The notes beneath the pieces are model-generated. The model was not told where the DNA came from. It made no database searches and saw nothing but the letters and a program-made list of their open reading frames with translations. This document shows positions 25,691 to 34,102 of a stretch of DNA of 64,000 bases, piece by piece (the stretch's first letter is position 1; each line of letters opens with the position of its first letter). A program made the translations under genes and the position numbers. This DNA is from Streptomyces sp. A1136 (lineage in GTDB: Bacteria; Actinomycetota; Actinomycetes; Streptomycetales; Streptomycetaceae): contig NZ_SSBJ01000023.1 in assembly GCF_004795055.1 (NCBI RefSeq), forward strand, positions 1 to 64,000, written 5' to 3'.

Positions 25691-25910
25691 ATGCCTCACC
25701 AGCAGTTACACAGCCCTGAGCAGGAACTCGTCTCCGCGAAGCGAGGCCTCGGCCTGCCCGTCATCGTCGCCATCTGCGGGTCCACCCGCTTCATGAACGA
25801 GATGACCGAGGCGGACCTCCAGGAGACCGTCGCCGGCCGGATCGTCGTCCGCCCGGGCTGCAACCTGAAGGAGCCGCACCCGCTGTGGGCCGACCCGGTG
25901 GACGGCAGCT
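25691..25910 (+). pseudogene. Nucleoside-deoxyribosyltransferase-like protein, N-terminal half
   Basis: After an AAGGAG site the product begins M-P-H-Q-Q-L and contains P-V-I-V-A-I-C-G-S-T-R-F-M-N-E-M, then G-R-I-V-V-R-P-G-C-N-L-K, then H-P-L-W-A-D-P. The C-G-S-T-R-F motif opens the Rossmann-like fold of nucleoside 2-deoxyribosyltransferase-like proteins. The frame breaks at about 25910; the expected second half (G-D-Y-I-G-E-S-T-R-S-E-I) is found 790 bases further on at 26700. Confidence 0.6.
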
Positions 25911-26018
25911 ATGCGCGGTGTTCAACATCACTCCGGAGACCGGACTCCACTACACCCGCTTCTTCCACCCCGACCCCACGGACAGCGACGACGTATCCGG
26001 CTGCAACATGGAGACATC

Positions 26019-26183
26019 GTGACCGACCACCACGCTCACCTGCTCGCCGCCATCGTCGAGCTCGGCGGTGAGTTGCAGCTCCCAGCCACCCGTAACGGGC
26101 GCTTCTGGGGAGCGGTCATCCCAGAAGGCTGCGCGGTCAGCGCCGGCCGCCGCCGATGCGGCGGTCGTCGGCCAGTGCGGTAA
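26019..26183 (+). CDS. Short hypothetical protein (54 aa), possibly truncated
   Basis: A GTG start gives V-T-D-H-H-A-H-L-L-A-A-I-V-E-L-G-G-E-L-Q, then G-R-F-W-G-A-V-I-P-E-G. The last ten residues are Arg-rich and overlap the convergent gene at 26137-26526, suggesting the natural C-terminus was lost. Upstream, 25911-26018, another fragment reads T-P-E-T-G-L-H-Y-T-R-F-F-H-P-D-P. Confidence 0.35.
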   Translation: MTDHHAHLLAAIVELGGELQLPATRNGRFWGAVIPEGCAVSAGRRRCGGRRPVR

Positions 26184-26526
26184 GCGGGCCGAACTCGCGG
26201 GCAAGCTGGTTCCACGTCAGAACCTCGCCACAGCGGGCCGGGAACTCCTTCGGATTGAACTCGGGCATGGTCCAGGTGCCAGTGCCCCGGTCCCGCAGCC
26301 ACAGGTCCCCGTCACCGTCGACCACAGTCGGCGGGACCGGTACGGGCTCGGCCTGATCGGTGGGCTCCCAGGTGACCCGGCCCGGGTGGGAAACGCGGCG
26401 CAGCTCGGTGGTGGCCAGCCGCGCGGCCAAGTCACGGGTGGACTCTTCGGCGTCCTTGACCGACTCGAGTCGGAATGCGTCGTCAAGCACGGGCAGGGCT
26501 GGATTCTTGCTGCGCTTTGAGCTCAT
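26137..26526 (-). CDS. Hypothetical protein (129 aa)
   Basis: The ATG at 26526 has GGAGG 10 bases upstream. The soluble product starts M-S-S-K-R-S-K-N-P and contains D-L-A-A-R-L-A-T-T-E-L-R-R-V, V-D-G-D-G-D-L-W-L-R-D-R-G-T-G-T-W and L-T-W-N-Q-L-A-R-E-F-G-P-L. It lies between the two halves of the split deoxyribosyltransferase-like gene, on the opposite strand, so it may have arrived with the interrupting DNA. Function unknown. Confidence 0.55.
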   Translation of the reverse strand: MSSKRSKNPALPVLDDAFRLESVKDAEESTRDLAARLATTELRRVSHPGRVTWEPTDQAEPVPVPPTVVDGDGDLWLRDRGTGTWTMPEFNPKEFPARCGEVLTWNQLAREFGPLTALADDRRIGGGRR

Positions 26527-26699
26527 ACGCTGACTACCTCCGGTGGGGGGCGTCACATCCGTTATGGCACCCCGTAGAGGAACACGGTATCCGAGGCGGG
26601 AGCCGGGCCGGCTACGACCACTGTCCAGGCGGAGGCGCCGGCACACCGGGCGGTGGGGCAACGAACGCCCAGGTTCGGGCGCCGAGTGCTCAGTATTCG

Positions 26700-27186
26700 C
26701 GAACTCAGGCGCTTTCGTCGGTGACTACATCGGGGAGTCCACCCGCTCGGAGATCGATTACGCCCGTGCCCTGGGCAAGCCGATCCGGTACACCCTTTCC
26801 GAGGTCGACCCGTACGGCTCTGCCCTGCCGGAGTGCGACTACGAGATGCGGTTCCCCGGATCCCTCGTCACCATCACCCTCGCGTCGGTGCAGCCGGTGC
26901 GTGGGCTGCACGTCTACGAGATTCCCACGGGCTTCCGGGAGGGGGCCGACGGGGCCGCCAACCCCTGGCGGCTCGGCCACGTCTCCGGTCGTGGGCTCGC
27001 GGCCTTCCCGTCCCGGGACGACGCCTTGCGCGGTGCCCGCGAGATCGGCGACATGACCGACTGGACCCGCACCCCCGAGGAATCCGCGCCGACCCCTCCT
27101 TCGACAAAGAGGAGTACGTCGACCGCATCGTCTCGCGGACGAACGGCCTGCCCTTCCCCGGCGCCCGGAAGGGGGCGGAGCTGTGA
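26700..27186 (+). pseudogene. Nucleoside-deoxyribosyltransferase-like protein, C-terminal half, frameshifted
   Basis: The frame opens without a start at F-V-G-D-Y-I-G-E-S-T-R-S-E-I-D-Y-A-R-A-L-G-K-P-I-R-Y (the C-terminal motif of the family begun at 25691), continues into a second domain (T-L-A-S-V-Q-P-V-R-G-L-H-V-Y-E-I-P, then D-D-A-L-R-G-A-R-E-I-G-D-M), and after a frameshift near 27085 ends with F-D-K-E-E-Y-V-D-R-I-V-S-R and a stop at 27184-27186, overlapping the next GTG. Confidence 0.6.
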
Positions 27187-28130
27187 CCCGCTTCCACGAA
27201 TCCGCCGGCACCACCGACGACCGGTGGCGCCGCACCGTCGAGCACCGGGCCGCCCTCGCGGCAGCGCTCGCCCTGCGGGTGCGGCACCTTCCGCAGGCGC
27301 TCCGCCAACCGCTGCCGGACGCGCTGAAGCTGGACCCGACGGTCACCGTCGCCCTCGCTCTCCAACGGCCGGCCGACGCCGGCCCGGACAACGACACGAA
27401 CAGTGGCGAACACCCCGAGGCCGCCCACCAGAAGACCGGACAGGTGGGTATGAAAACCCACGAGGAGGCCCGGCTGGCCCGATCTCGCGCCCGGAACGCT
27501 CATCGTCGCCGTCGGCGCCGCCACCTCGGGCAAGTCCACCTTGGCCGCCGTCTTCCCCGTGGACGCGGTGGTGTGCCTGGACGAACTGCGCCGCGAGACC
27601 AGCGGGGGCAACGCGGGCGACCAGCCGGTGACCCCGGCGGCGGTAGCCCGCCAGAACAGCCTCCCCGACGAGCACCTGACCGCCGGCCACACGGTGCTGA
27701 TCGACTCCACGAACGTTGAACCGCGGGTGCGCGCTGACCTTCTGGAGCTGGCTCGTCGGCACGGACGCCCGGCCATCGCGATCCGCTTCACGACTGACCT
27801 GGACACCTGCCGGAAGCACAACGCGCGCCGGCCGCGGGGGAGGTCTCGGACGAGGTGCTGCGCTGGCAGCACTCCCTGGCGTAGGACGCCACGATGGACG
27901 CCCTCCTTGCCGAGGGGTTCACCAACGTCCTCATCTCCGCCGGTGACCTCCTGCCCGAGGTTCGCTTCGCCTGCTGCACCTCCCCCGACGGCGTCCACGC
28001 GTATTTCTGGGCGGTCGCAGCCGAGGACTACGAAGGCCTGCTGGCCGCGTGGGGCCGTGACGAGGAGCTGCGGGTGGCTGCCTTCGAGGCCTTCGCCGAC
28101 CCTCGCATCGGACCGGGTCCACGACCGATA
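27183..28130 (+). pseudogene. P-loop ATPase / polynucleotide-kinase-like protein, multiply frameshifted
   Basis: GTGA overlap with the previous stop begins V-T-R-F-H-E-S-A-G. After a shift near 27475 comes an AAA-type nucleotide kinase: Walker A in V-G-A-A-T-S-G-K-S-T-L-A, then V-V-C-L-D-E-L-R-R, then D-S-T-N-V-E-P-R-V-R, then A-I-R-F-T-T-D-L-D-T-C-R-K-H-N-A. A second shift near 27838 and a TAG at 27882-27884 follow, then D-A-L-L-A-E-G-F-T-N-V-L-I. Such Pnkp-like ATPases occur on phages and plasmids, with roles in RNA repair or DNA end processing. This copy is dead. Confidence 0.6.
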
Positions 28131-28606
28131 TCAGCGGAGGCTGAAGGACCTATCGCTCGCTGATCAGGGCTTTGTGATCCGACTGACGGTCCGGCGCTTC
28201 ATCTGCGGGTCGGGGGACTGCCCGCGCCGGACGTTCGCCGAGCCGTTCTCGCGGCCGGCCGGCCAGCCAGCTCGGCTTCGGCGCGGGACGGATGACCTTG
28301 TTACGCAGGGTCATGGCACGATCCACTGTTCAGCACGCCGCGGGTGCTGGCGTGGACAACTTCGCGATCCGCCGCGACCAGACCTACTCCACCGTCTTGA
28401 CCAGCGTCAAAGACCATCGCGTGGTCGATGTGCTCCCGACGCGTGAAGCCGGGCCGCTGGCCGCCTGGCTGATCTGCCACCCCGGCGTGGAGATCATCTG
28501 CCGGGACCGGGCGGGCGCCTACGCCGAGGGCGCCCGGCGCGGTGCCCCCGACGCTCTGCAGGTCACTGACCGGTTTCATCTCCGGCCCTGGTTGAGTCTC
28601 CCGTAG
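28115..28606 (+). pseudogene. ISL3-family transposase with internal deletion
   Basis: The N-terminal zinc-ribbon region (V-R-R-F-I-C-G-S-G-D-C-P-R-R-T-F-A-E) is joined by a deletion and frameshift to the catalytic domain: V-D-N-F-A-I-R-R-D-Q-T-Y-S-T-V-L, then V-V-D-V-L-P-T-R-E-A-G-P-L-A-A-W, then I-C-R-D-R-A-G-A-Y-A-E-G-A. It ends at D-R-F-H-L. Roughly 170 of over 400 residues remain. Confidence 0.7.
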
Positions 28607-28629
28607 GGGGAGACATCAAGCTGCGGGCC

Positions 28630-29191
28630 ATGGACAGCGACGCGCTCTATTCCATCGGAGAACTATCCCGCCGGACCGGCCTGACGGTGAAGACCATCCG
28701 GTTCTATTCCGACAAGGGCATCGTCCCGCCAACCGACCGGAGCCCGGCGGGATACCGGCTCTTGGGTGGAGCTCGCCGGACTCTGCCAGAACGCAGACTT
28801 CCGTCTCACGATACGCCGCACAGCTGAAGACCAGGCGGAAGAGCCTTTCCAGCAGGACGTCAGCACCCTGCACGACGCTCTCAACCAAGCGATGCGTGAA
28901 CGAATCGACGAAGCGGCATCCTCCGGCCTCCTGCCGGCCTCCGCCAAGGGCGCATCCTTTACAGACGCACTGGGCGGCCTCTACGCCCACGCATTCGAGC
29001 GTGCCGGCGAAAGCGATCTGCGCCGCTGGCTCCTCGCCCGCCTGCAGACAACCGCCAACCCACACGCGGAGCGCTACTGGCAGCTCCTGGCCATGATCAA
29101 TGGATGGCCGCATCACCAACGCTTGCTCCCGTTTACTCCTGGTTCACCACCGTCTTCGCCAAGAGCGATGACGACAATCGCAAAGGTCTGA
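28630..29191 (+). pseudogene. MerR-family regulator with internal deletion
   Basis: The first 45 codons are a textbook MerR DNA-binding domain (Y-S-I-G-E-L-S-R-R-T-G-L-T-V-K-T-I-R-F-Y-S-D-K-G-I-V). Near 28765 the frame changes and the coiled-coil linker is missing; a different frame then gives a helical effector domain ending in Y-W-Q-L-L-A-M-I-N-G-W-P. The fused product cannot be made. Confidence 0.6.
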
Positions 29192-29248
29192 TGCAATGAG
29201 GACGCGCGACCTGAAGTTCGGCCTGTACGCGGATGAGCAGGGGCTGGC

Positions 29249-29551
29249 ATGGGTCAAGAACTCGTCAAGGACGCTGTGGGCTCCCGGAGCGCCCGGATCA
29301 GCGGTGAGACCGTCGCACACACATTTCCCGGGAGCGAGCCGTCAACCGATGACGTGTACGACATTCTGGCGGAACAGTGGGCCGTGGAACATCCTGCTCA
29401 GAGCAGCGACGCACGGCAACTGATCGAGCTGCGCGTCCACTTGATGTGTTCCCTGCGGACATGGCGGGCGATCCGCAAGACAGTGATCAAGACTTTGTGT
29501 CCAGAGGGAATGGCCCCCCACACCTGCCGTGTTCCATGGATGGCGGCGTGA
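29249..29551 (+). CDS. Hypothetical protein (100 aa)
   Basis: Begins M-G-Q-E-L-V-K-D-A-V-G, with S-T-D-D-V-Y-D-I-L-A-E-Q-W and a Cys/Arg-rich C-terminus (H-L-M-C-S-L-R-T-W-R-A-I-R-K, then L-C-P-E-G). Composition is protein-like but no family was recognised. It lies in a region dominated by remnants, so it may also be a fragment. Confidence 0.4.
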   Translation: MGQELVKDAVGSRSARISGETVAHTFPGSEPSTDDVYDILAEQWAVEHPAQSSDARQLIELRVHLMCSLRTWRAIRKTVIKTLCPEGMAPHTCRVPWMAA

Positions 29552-29718
29552 AATGGTCCGCGGTGCCCGGTGGCGCACAAAATGGCCGCCATGTAAATCG
29601 CGGCCACACCGATTCGGACCCGCAGGCCGTATCACCGCGGGGCAGGACTGAGGCAGACGGCCTGGTCTAGGTCCTGTCCGACGGATCATGTTCAGCAGGG
29701 CTCGGTTAGGGTGGCTGC

Positions 29719-30069
29719 ATGTCTTCTGCACTTGTTGTTGGTTACGACCCGCAAGCGATACCTGGCGTTGACGGAGAGGCTCTTCGTGCGGCGCTCGACG
29801 CGGAGCTCGCCCGGTTCGGTGAGCACGGCATCGACGCGGCCATGACGCTGGTCGTGTTCGACGAATCGGCCGAGTCCACCCTCGTCGCATCGTTGACCAA
29901 GCAGCCGTGGGATGTCGTGGTCGTCGGCGCCGGGATCCGCAAGACCGAGCCGCTGCTTCCGCTCTTCGAACAGATCGTGAACCTGGTCCGGCGCCATGCG
30001 CCCCAAGCCGCGATTGCGTTCAACACCAGTGGCGGGGACAGCGTCGAGGCGGCACAGCGATGGCTCTGA
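29719..30069 (+). CDS. Hypothetical protein (116 aa), possible IS passenger
   Basis: A soluble alpha/beta protein: A-L-V-V-G-Y-D-P-Q-A-I-P-G-V-D, then A-A-L-D-A-E-L-A-R-F, then W-D-V-V-V-V-G-A-G-I-R-K-T-E, then L-V-R-R-H-A-P-Q-A-A-I-A-F-N-T and an amphipathic end. The fold resembles a small Rossmann-like domain and is intact. Similar stand-alone proteins occur across soil bacteria, by my recollection; function unknown. It lies within the repeats of the element at 29671-31019. Confidence 0.7.
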   Translation: MSSALVVGYDPQAIPGVDGEALRAALDAELARFGEHGIDAAMTLVVFDESAESTLVASLTKQPWDVVVVGAGIRKTEPLLPLFEQIVNLVRRHAPQAAIAFNTSGGDSVEAAQRWL

Positions 30070-30084
30070 ATCCCGGCTGCCCGA

Positions 30085-30966
30085 TCACGTCCTGAGCCAC
30101 AGTCGGATCGCGGCAGCGGTAATGGTGCCCTGGAAGACGTAGGCGCGCTTGTCGAACCTCGTGGCCACGGCCCGGAAGTTTTTCAGGGCGTTGATCGTCC
30201 GCTCCACTTCGTTCCTGCGCCTGTAGACCATCCTGTCGAAGCCGGCGGGCCGCCCGCCTTGGCTGCCGCGGCGCTTGCGGTTGGCCCGCTGGTTGTTCGG
30301 CTCGGGGATGGTGTGCTTGATCTGCCGTCTGCGCAGGTAGCGGCGGTTGCGGCGCGAGGAGTACGCCTTGTCACCGCCGAGATGGTCCGGCCGGGTGCGG
30401 GGACGCCCGCCGCCGAGGCGGCCGACACGGATACGTTCCATGACAGGGATGAGCTGCGGGGCATCGCCCCACTGGCCCGGAGTGATCAGCAGGGCCAAGG
30501 GGCGGCGCCCGCCTTCCCCAGCCAGATGGATCTTGCAGGTGAGGCCGCCCCGGGAGCGTCCGAGTCCCTCGTCAGGGCGGTGCTGCCGGGGCGTGCGCCT
30601 TTCCCCGGCACCCGCGGGGACCTCCTACGAGCTCCGGCGGCGTGCTGGTGAGCCCGGCAGGTGGTGGAGTCCACGGACACCATGGACCAGTCGATGCGGC
30701 CTTCCGCGTCGGCGCCGGCCAGTACGGCTGCAAAGATCTTGTCCCACGTGCCGTCCGCCGACCAGCGTCTGTGCCGCTCATACACGGTCTTCCACTTGCC
30801 GAACCGCGCAGGCAGATCCCGCCACGGCACCCCGGTGCGCTGCCGGAAGCAAATACCGTTGATCACCCTGCGATGACTCTCCCAGCGCCCGCCCCGCTGC
30901 CCGGATTTCGGCAGGTGCGGCTTGCAGCTGCACCCACTCCTCGTCCGTGAGATCTCCCCGCTCCAT
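30085..30966 (-). pseudogene. IS5-family transposase, multiply frameshifted
   Basis: Starting M-E-R-G-D-L-T-D-E-E-W at 30966, the match continues in a second frame with R-V-I-N-G-I-C-F-R-Q-R-T-G-V-P-W-R-D-L-P, then catalytic Asp in M-V-S-V-D-S-T-T-C-R-A-H-Q-H-A-A-G, and in a third with L-G-G-D-K-A-Y-S-S-R-R-N-R-R-Y-L, E in R-N-E-V-E-R-T-I-N-A-L-K, and A-T-R-F-D-K. At least two frameshifts make it inactive unless supplied in trans. Confidence 0.8.
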
Positions 30967-31023
30967 GAACATGCCAACGACTCAAGCCTGAGGGAGTCAC
31001 ATGATCCGCCGGACAGGCCCTAG

Positions 31024-31453
31024 CCATCAGCGCTGGGCGGATCGTCACCGCCCCGGCTGACGCCCACGTCCAGGTGCGAGTCGTACAGCGTTGGCGAGGT
31101 CGTGACAAGGAAATCGCTGGCGCTCCCCCGGGACCGTCGGCCTGAGGAACTGTGCACCCCAACCTTGCCGTTCCGCCGAAGAGACAAGCCCAGCCGGGCA
31201 CACCGGAGCGCGATTGCTGCCGATACCGCTGATCTGATGGAACCGGGGAAACACAGCGAAACCTCCCGCAGTAACCCTCTGCGACTACTCCCCAAGATCT
31301 GTGCCAGAACCCCGTTCTCGTGGACAAAACTGCCCAACCCACCCAGCAGGTTGAAAAGGCTCATTGGGTGCCGTTGGAGGCAAAGGCGTCATGTTCGGAT
31401 TTCGTCGGTAGGAAGCGCGTGGCGCCTGGATCTGCCGAGCGCCCGTGTCGCCG
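31024..31453. other. Intergenic, no supportable gene
   Basis: A leftward frame (31020-31364) has a hydrophobic start but then becomes Ser/Arg-rich without recognisable motifs. No confident gene. Confidence 0.4.
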
Positions 31454-32524
31454 TCACAGTCGACCGACGGCTACCCCCATGGTGTTGCCGGCGCCGACGG
31501 TGATGGGGGTCACGGCGTTGGTTGCGGTGTTGATCGCGAACACGGTTCCCTGGGGTGTCCCGTTGCCGTAGGAGCCGACCACATAGGCGCTCTTTCCGTC
31601 GGGGGTGAGGCCTACCTCCGACGGACGGAAGTACCTGCCCGACCCGGTGGACGGCGGGATGTCGCCGATCGGGATGGTCTTGGTGACCTTGTTGGTCTTC
31701 AGGTTGATCACGGACACCTTGCCCTGAATGATCTTGTTGTCGACGCCGACCACATAGGCCCGCTTGCCGTTGGGGCTGATCGCCAGCCCGCCCGTACCGG
31801 CACCGGGGATGGTGCGGACGATCTTCTGCTTCGCAAGGTTGATGACCGAGACGTTGCCGCTGTTGCCGGTCGCGTAGAGGCGCTTGCCGTCCGGGCTGAT
31901 CGCCATGCCGTTGGCCGCTTCGTTGAGGCGGATGGTGGCGATGAGCTGGTTGTCGGCGGTGTTGATCACGGACAGGCTGCCCTTGCTGTCGGCCACGTAG
32001 AGGCGCTTGCCGCCGGGATCGATCGCCACCTGGTCGGGCCTGCTGACCTTGATGGTGGCGGAGGCTTGGTTGGTGGTGGTGTCGATCACCGACACCTTGT
32101 CCCCGTCGAAGGGGTTCTGGACGGCCACGTAGACGTGCTTGCCGTCCGGGGCCATCGCTTCCCCGTAAAGGCTGTCGGGAGAAAGCTCGTCCTTGTCGTA
32201 CAGGATGTCCGTGACGCTCTGCTTGGCGATGTTGACCGCCGACACGTACCTGAAGGCGTTGGTCACGTAGAGACGGGTGTTGTCGGGGGTGATCGCCACC
32301 TGGTCGGGGCCACCGCCGACGGCGGTGGTCCCGAGCCCCTGGACCTTGTTGGTACTCGTGTCGATCGGGTACACGTGGCCGTCGAGGCTGGTGACGTAGG
32401 CGTATTCCTTCTGCTGCGGCGGCGGCTTCGGGCCAGCCGTGGCAGGCACGGGCGCCAGGAGTGCCAGCCCTGACGTGATGGCCACCGTGATGGTTCGCCG
32501 TACAGCGGATCGCTGAAAGTGCAC
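31454..32524 (-). CDS. Secreted YVTN/YncE-type beta-propeller protein
   Basis: A 356-residue exported protein. The GTG at 32524 has GGAGG 5 bases upstream; a signal peptide ends near P-A-T-A. At least six repeats of the type P-D-G-K-x-L-Y-V-x-N/D...V-x-V-I-N/D-T-x-T-N-x-V follow (for example S-P-D-G-K-R-L-Y-A-T-G-N-S-G-N-V-S-V-I-N), a seven-bladed propeller pattern. These extracellular proteins bind surfaces, polymers or metals. It is intact in a sea of remnants and stands alone. Confidence 0.85.
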   Translation of the reverse strand: MHFQRSAVRRTITVAITSGLALLAPVPATAGPKPPPQQKEYAYVTSLDGHVYPIDTSTNKVQGLGTTAVGGGPDQVAITPDNTRLYVTNAFRYVSAVNIAKQSVTDILYDKDELSPDSLYGEAMAPDGKHVYVAVQNPFDGDKVSVIDTTTNQASATIKVSRPDQVAIDPGGKRLYVADSKGSLSVINTADNQLIATIRLNEAANGMAISPDGKRLYATGNSGNVSVINLAKQKIVRTIPGAGTGGLAISPNGKRAYVVGVDNKIIQGKVSVINLKTNKVTKTIPIGDIPPSTGSGRYFRPSEVGLTPDGKSAYVVGSYGNGTPQGTVFAINTATNAVTPITVGAGNTMGVAVGRL

Positions 32525-33087
32525 GTGGACCTCCGGATCGACGTGATGGTCTCTCGTGCCACCCGGTGTACCGCCGCAACTGACCAGTCGTCAGCGGATC
32601 TGTACGTCAGTCACCCGGAAGAGTGCCAGCCTGAGCAGCACGCGACGGGGGATGGCACTGGGCCTTCGGCCGTCACCCGGAGTCGCGCACCGGCGGAAGC
32701 GAACAGCCGCCTATCTCCCCGCCCAGCCCGGTCAGTTCGAAGACCCCGGATCCGATTCGCGGAACTGCACAGACGAGCCTACGAGAGCCGTATGCGCTGG
32801 GCACTGGTCTCCGGCGCGGCAGGCGCCCTGACCCACCTGCATCTCCGCCCGTGCGAACTCACAGTCCCCCTGCACCTGCTCGAGTGCGCCGAAAACGCCT
32901 ACCCCAGTGCTCTCACCAGGCTGCTGGCCGGCGACCTCAGCCCCCACATGGGCGGGCCCCCGGAAGCCGCGGAAGCACAAGCGGGTCCTCCAGGAAGCGG
33001 AGCGCCGCAGGCAGACACCCGGATCACCAGCCTCGTCCAGGCCGTCCTCACCCTGCATCTGACCAGCTCAGAGAGAGCATGGAAAAG
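32525..33087. other. Intergenic, no supportable gene
   Basis: An open frame from 32519 continues into the IS5 remnant downstream but its first 190 codons look like read-through of non-coding sequence, apart from a weak L-L-E-C-A-E-N-A-Y-P-S-A-L-T-R-L-L-A segment. Nothing recognisable. Confidence 0.4.
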
Positions 33088-33872
33088 GCTCACTGTCTAC
33101 GGACGCTATCGGGTGTGGCGGGACACCGGTGTCTTCACCGCCCTGTTGGAAGGCCTGATCGCCGAGGGTGCCCGCGTCGGCACGACGGACTTGTCGCTGG
33201 TCAGCGTCGACTCCACCACGGTCCGCGCTCACCACGACGCCGCAGGGCTCCGCGTCAGCAAGCACCTCATGTCTGCTCTGGAACAAGCCGCGCAGGAGCA
33301 GGAGACAGCCCGACAAAAAGGGGCGGCACGGAGGAACAGAACGGACAGGCCGGGCGTCGGCGCCTCCGACGCCGACGCAGCCTCCGCCTGAAGGAGGCCC
33401 TACTCGGCAGGTCCCGGGGCGGGCTGACCAGCAAGATTCACCCCGCCGCGGACCACAGATGCCGTCCGCTCGCGCTGGCCCTGACCGCCGGACAGGCCGG
33501 GGACCGCAGTTCATCCCCGTCCTGAAGAGGGTGAGAGTCCGCCTGCCTGTGGGCCGTCCCCGCACGACGCCCGGCGCGGTCGCCGCGGATAGGGCCTACT
33601 CGTCCCACCGGCAACCGCTCCTACCTGCGCAGACGCAGCATCAAGGTCATCCCCGAGAAGAAGGACCAGGCCGCCAACCGCAAGAAGACACGAGGCGGCC
33701 GCCCCGTCAGTCACGACGCCGACCTCTACAAACAGCGGAACATGGTCAAACGCCTGATCAACAAGCTGAAGGCCTGGCGGGGCATCGCCACCCGATACGA
33801 CAAGACACCAGACAGCTCCACCTACGCGCCACAATGATCTCGATCGACGACCTGCTGAAAACCACCCAATGA
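33088..33872 (+). pseudogene. IS5-family transposase, 5'-truncated and frameshifted
   Basis: The match starts at T-V-Y-G-R-Y-R-V-W-R-D-T-G-V-F, with the catalytic Asp in L-V-S-V-D-S-T-T-V-R-A-H-H-D-A-A-G, then in later frames L-G-R-S-R-G-G-L-T-S-K-I-H, A-A-D-R-A-Y-S-S and R-G-G-R-P, R-N-M-V-K-R-L-I-N-K-L-K and A-T-R-Y-D-K-T. At least three frameshifts; the conserved Glu of R-x-x-V-E-R is changed to K-R. A distinct IS5 subgroup from the copy at 30085. Confidence 0.75.
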
Positions 33873-33896
33873 TCACGACATCACACAGGCCCTGAG

Positions 33897-33995
33897 GCCA
33901 CCTTTTCGATGCGCTGTTCGGGGCCGCTGTTGAGCGTGGCATCGAGTTCCTTGGCCAGGTACTTGGGGCTGCGGGCGATCTTGGAGACGCCTCCG
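33897..33995 (-). pseudogene. Fragment of a gene cut by the IS5 insertion
   Basis: Leftward sequence reads Y-G-G-V-S-K-I-A-R-S-P-K-Y-L-A-K-E-L-D-A-T-L-N-S-G-P-E-Q-R-I-E-K-V, clearly protein-like, and stops matching at the IS5 remnant's end near 33895. The rest of the gene is absent. Not identified. Confidence 0.35.
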
Positions 33996-34102
33996 TAGCA
34001 GGGGCCCGGGTGCCGCGCCGCGTCCTATACGGTCACCACGCGCGTTGTGCACGGTGGACTTTCGATGCGTCGCAGCCCTTGCAGCCGCCTAAAATCACTG
34101 GG

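Larger units (their letters stand above)
29671..31019. mobile_element. IS5-like element with 20-bp terminal repeats and CTAG target duplication
   Basis: GTCCTGTCCGACGGATCATG at 29671-29690 and the complement of GGCCTGTCCGGCGGATCATG at 31000-31019 are inverted repeats matching at 18 of 20 bases. CTAG flanks both sides exactly (29667-29670 and 31020-31023), as expected for IS5-group insertion. Inside are a rightward 116-aa gene and a leftward broken IS5 transposase. At 1349 bp it is longer than the usual 0.85-0.9 kb for this transposase, implying an enclosed extra gene, unless the left repeat is a leftover end of another copy. Confidence 0.6.

Noticed and set aside
30085..33872. The two IS5 remnants as ends of a composite transposon around the beta-propeller gene
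   Set aside because: They belong to different IS5 subgroups, and only the first has matching ends and target duplication.
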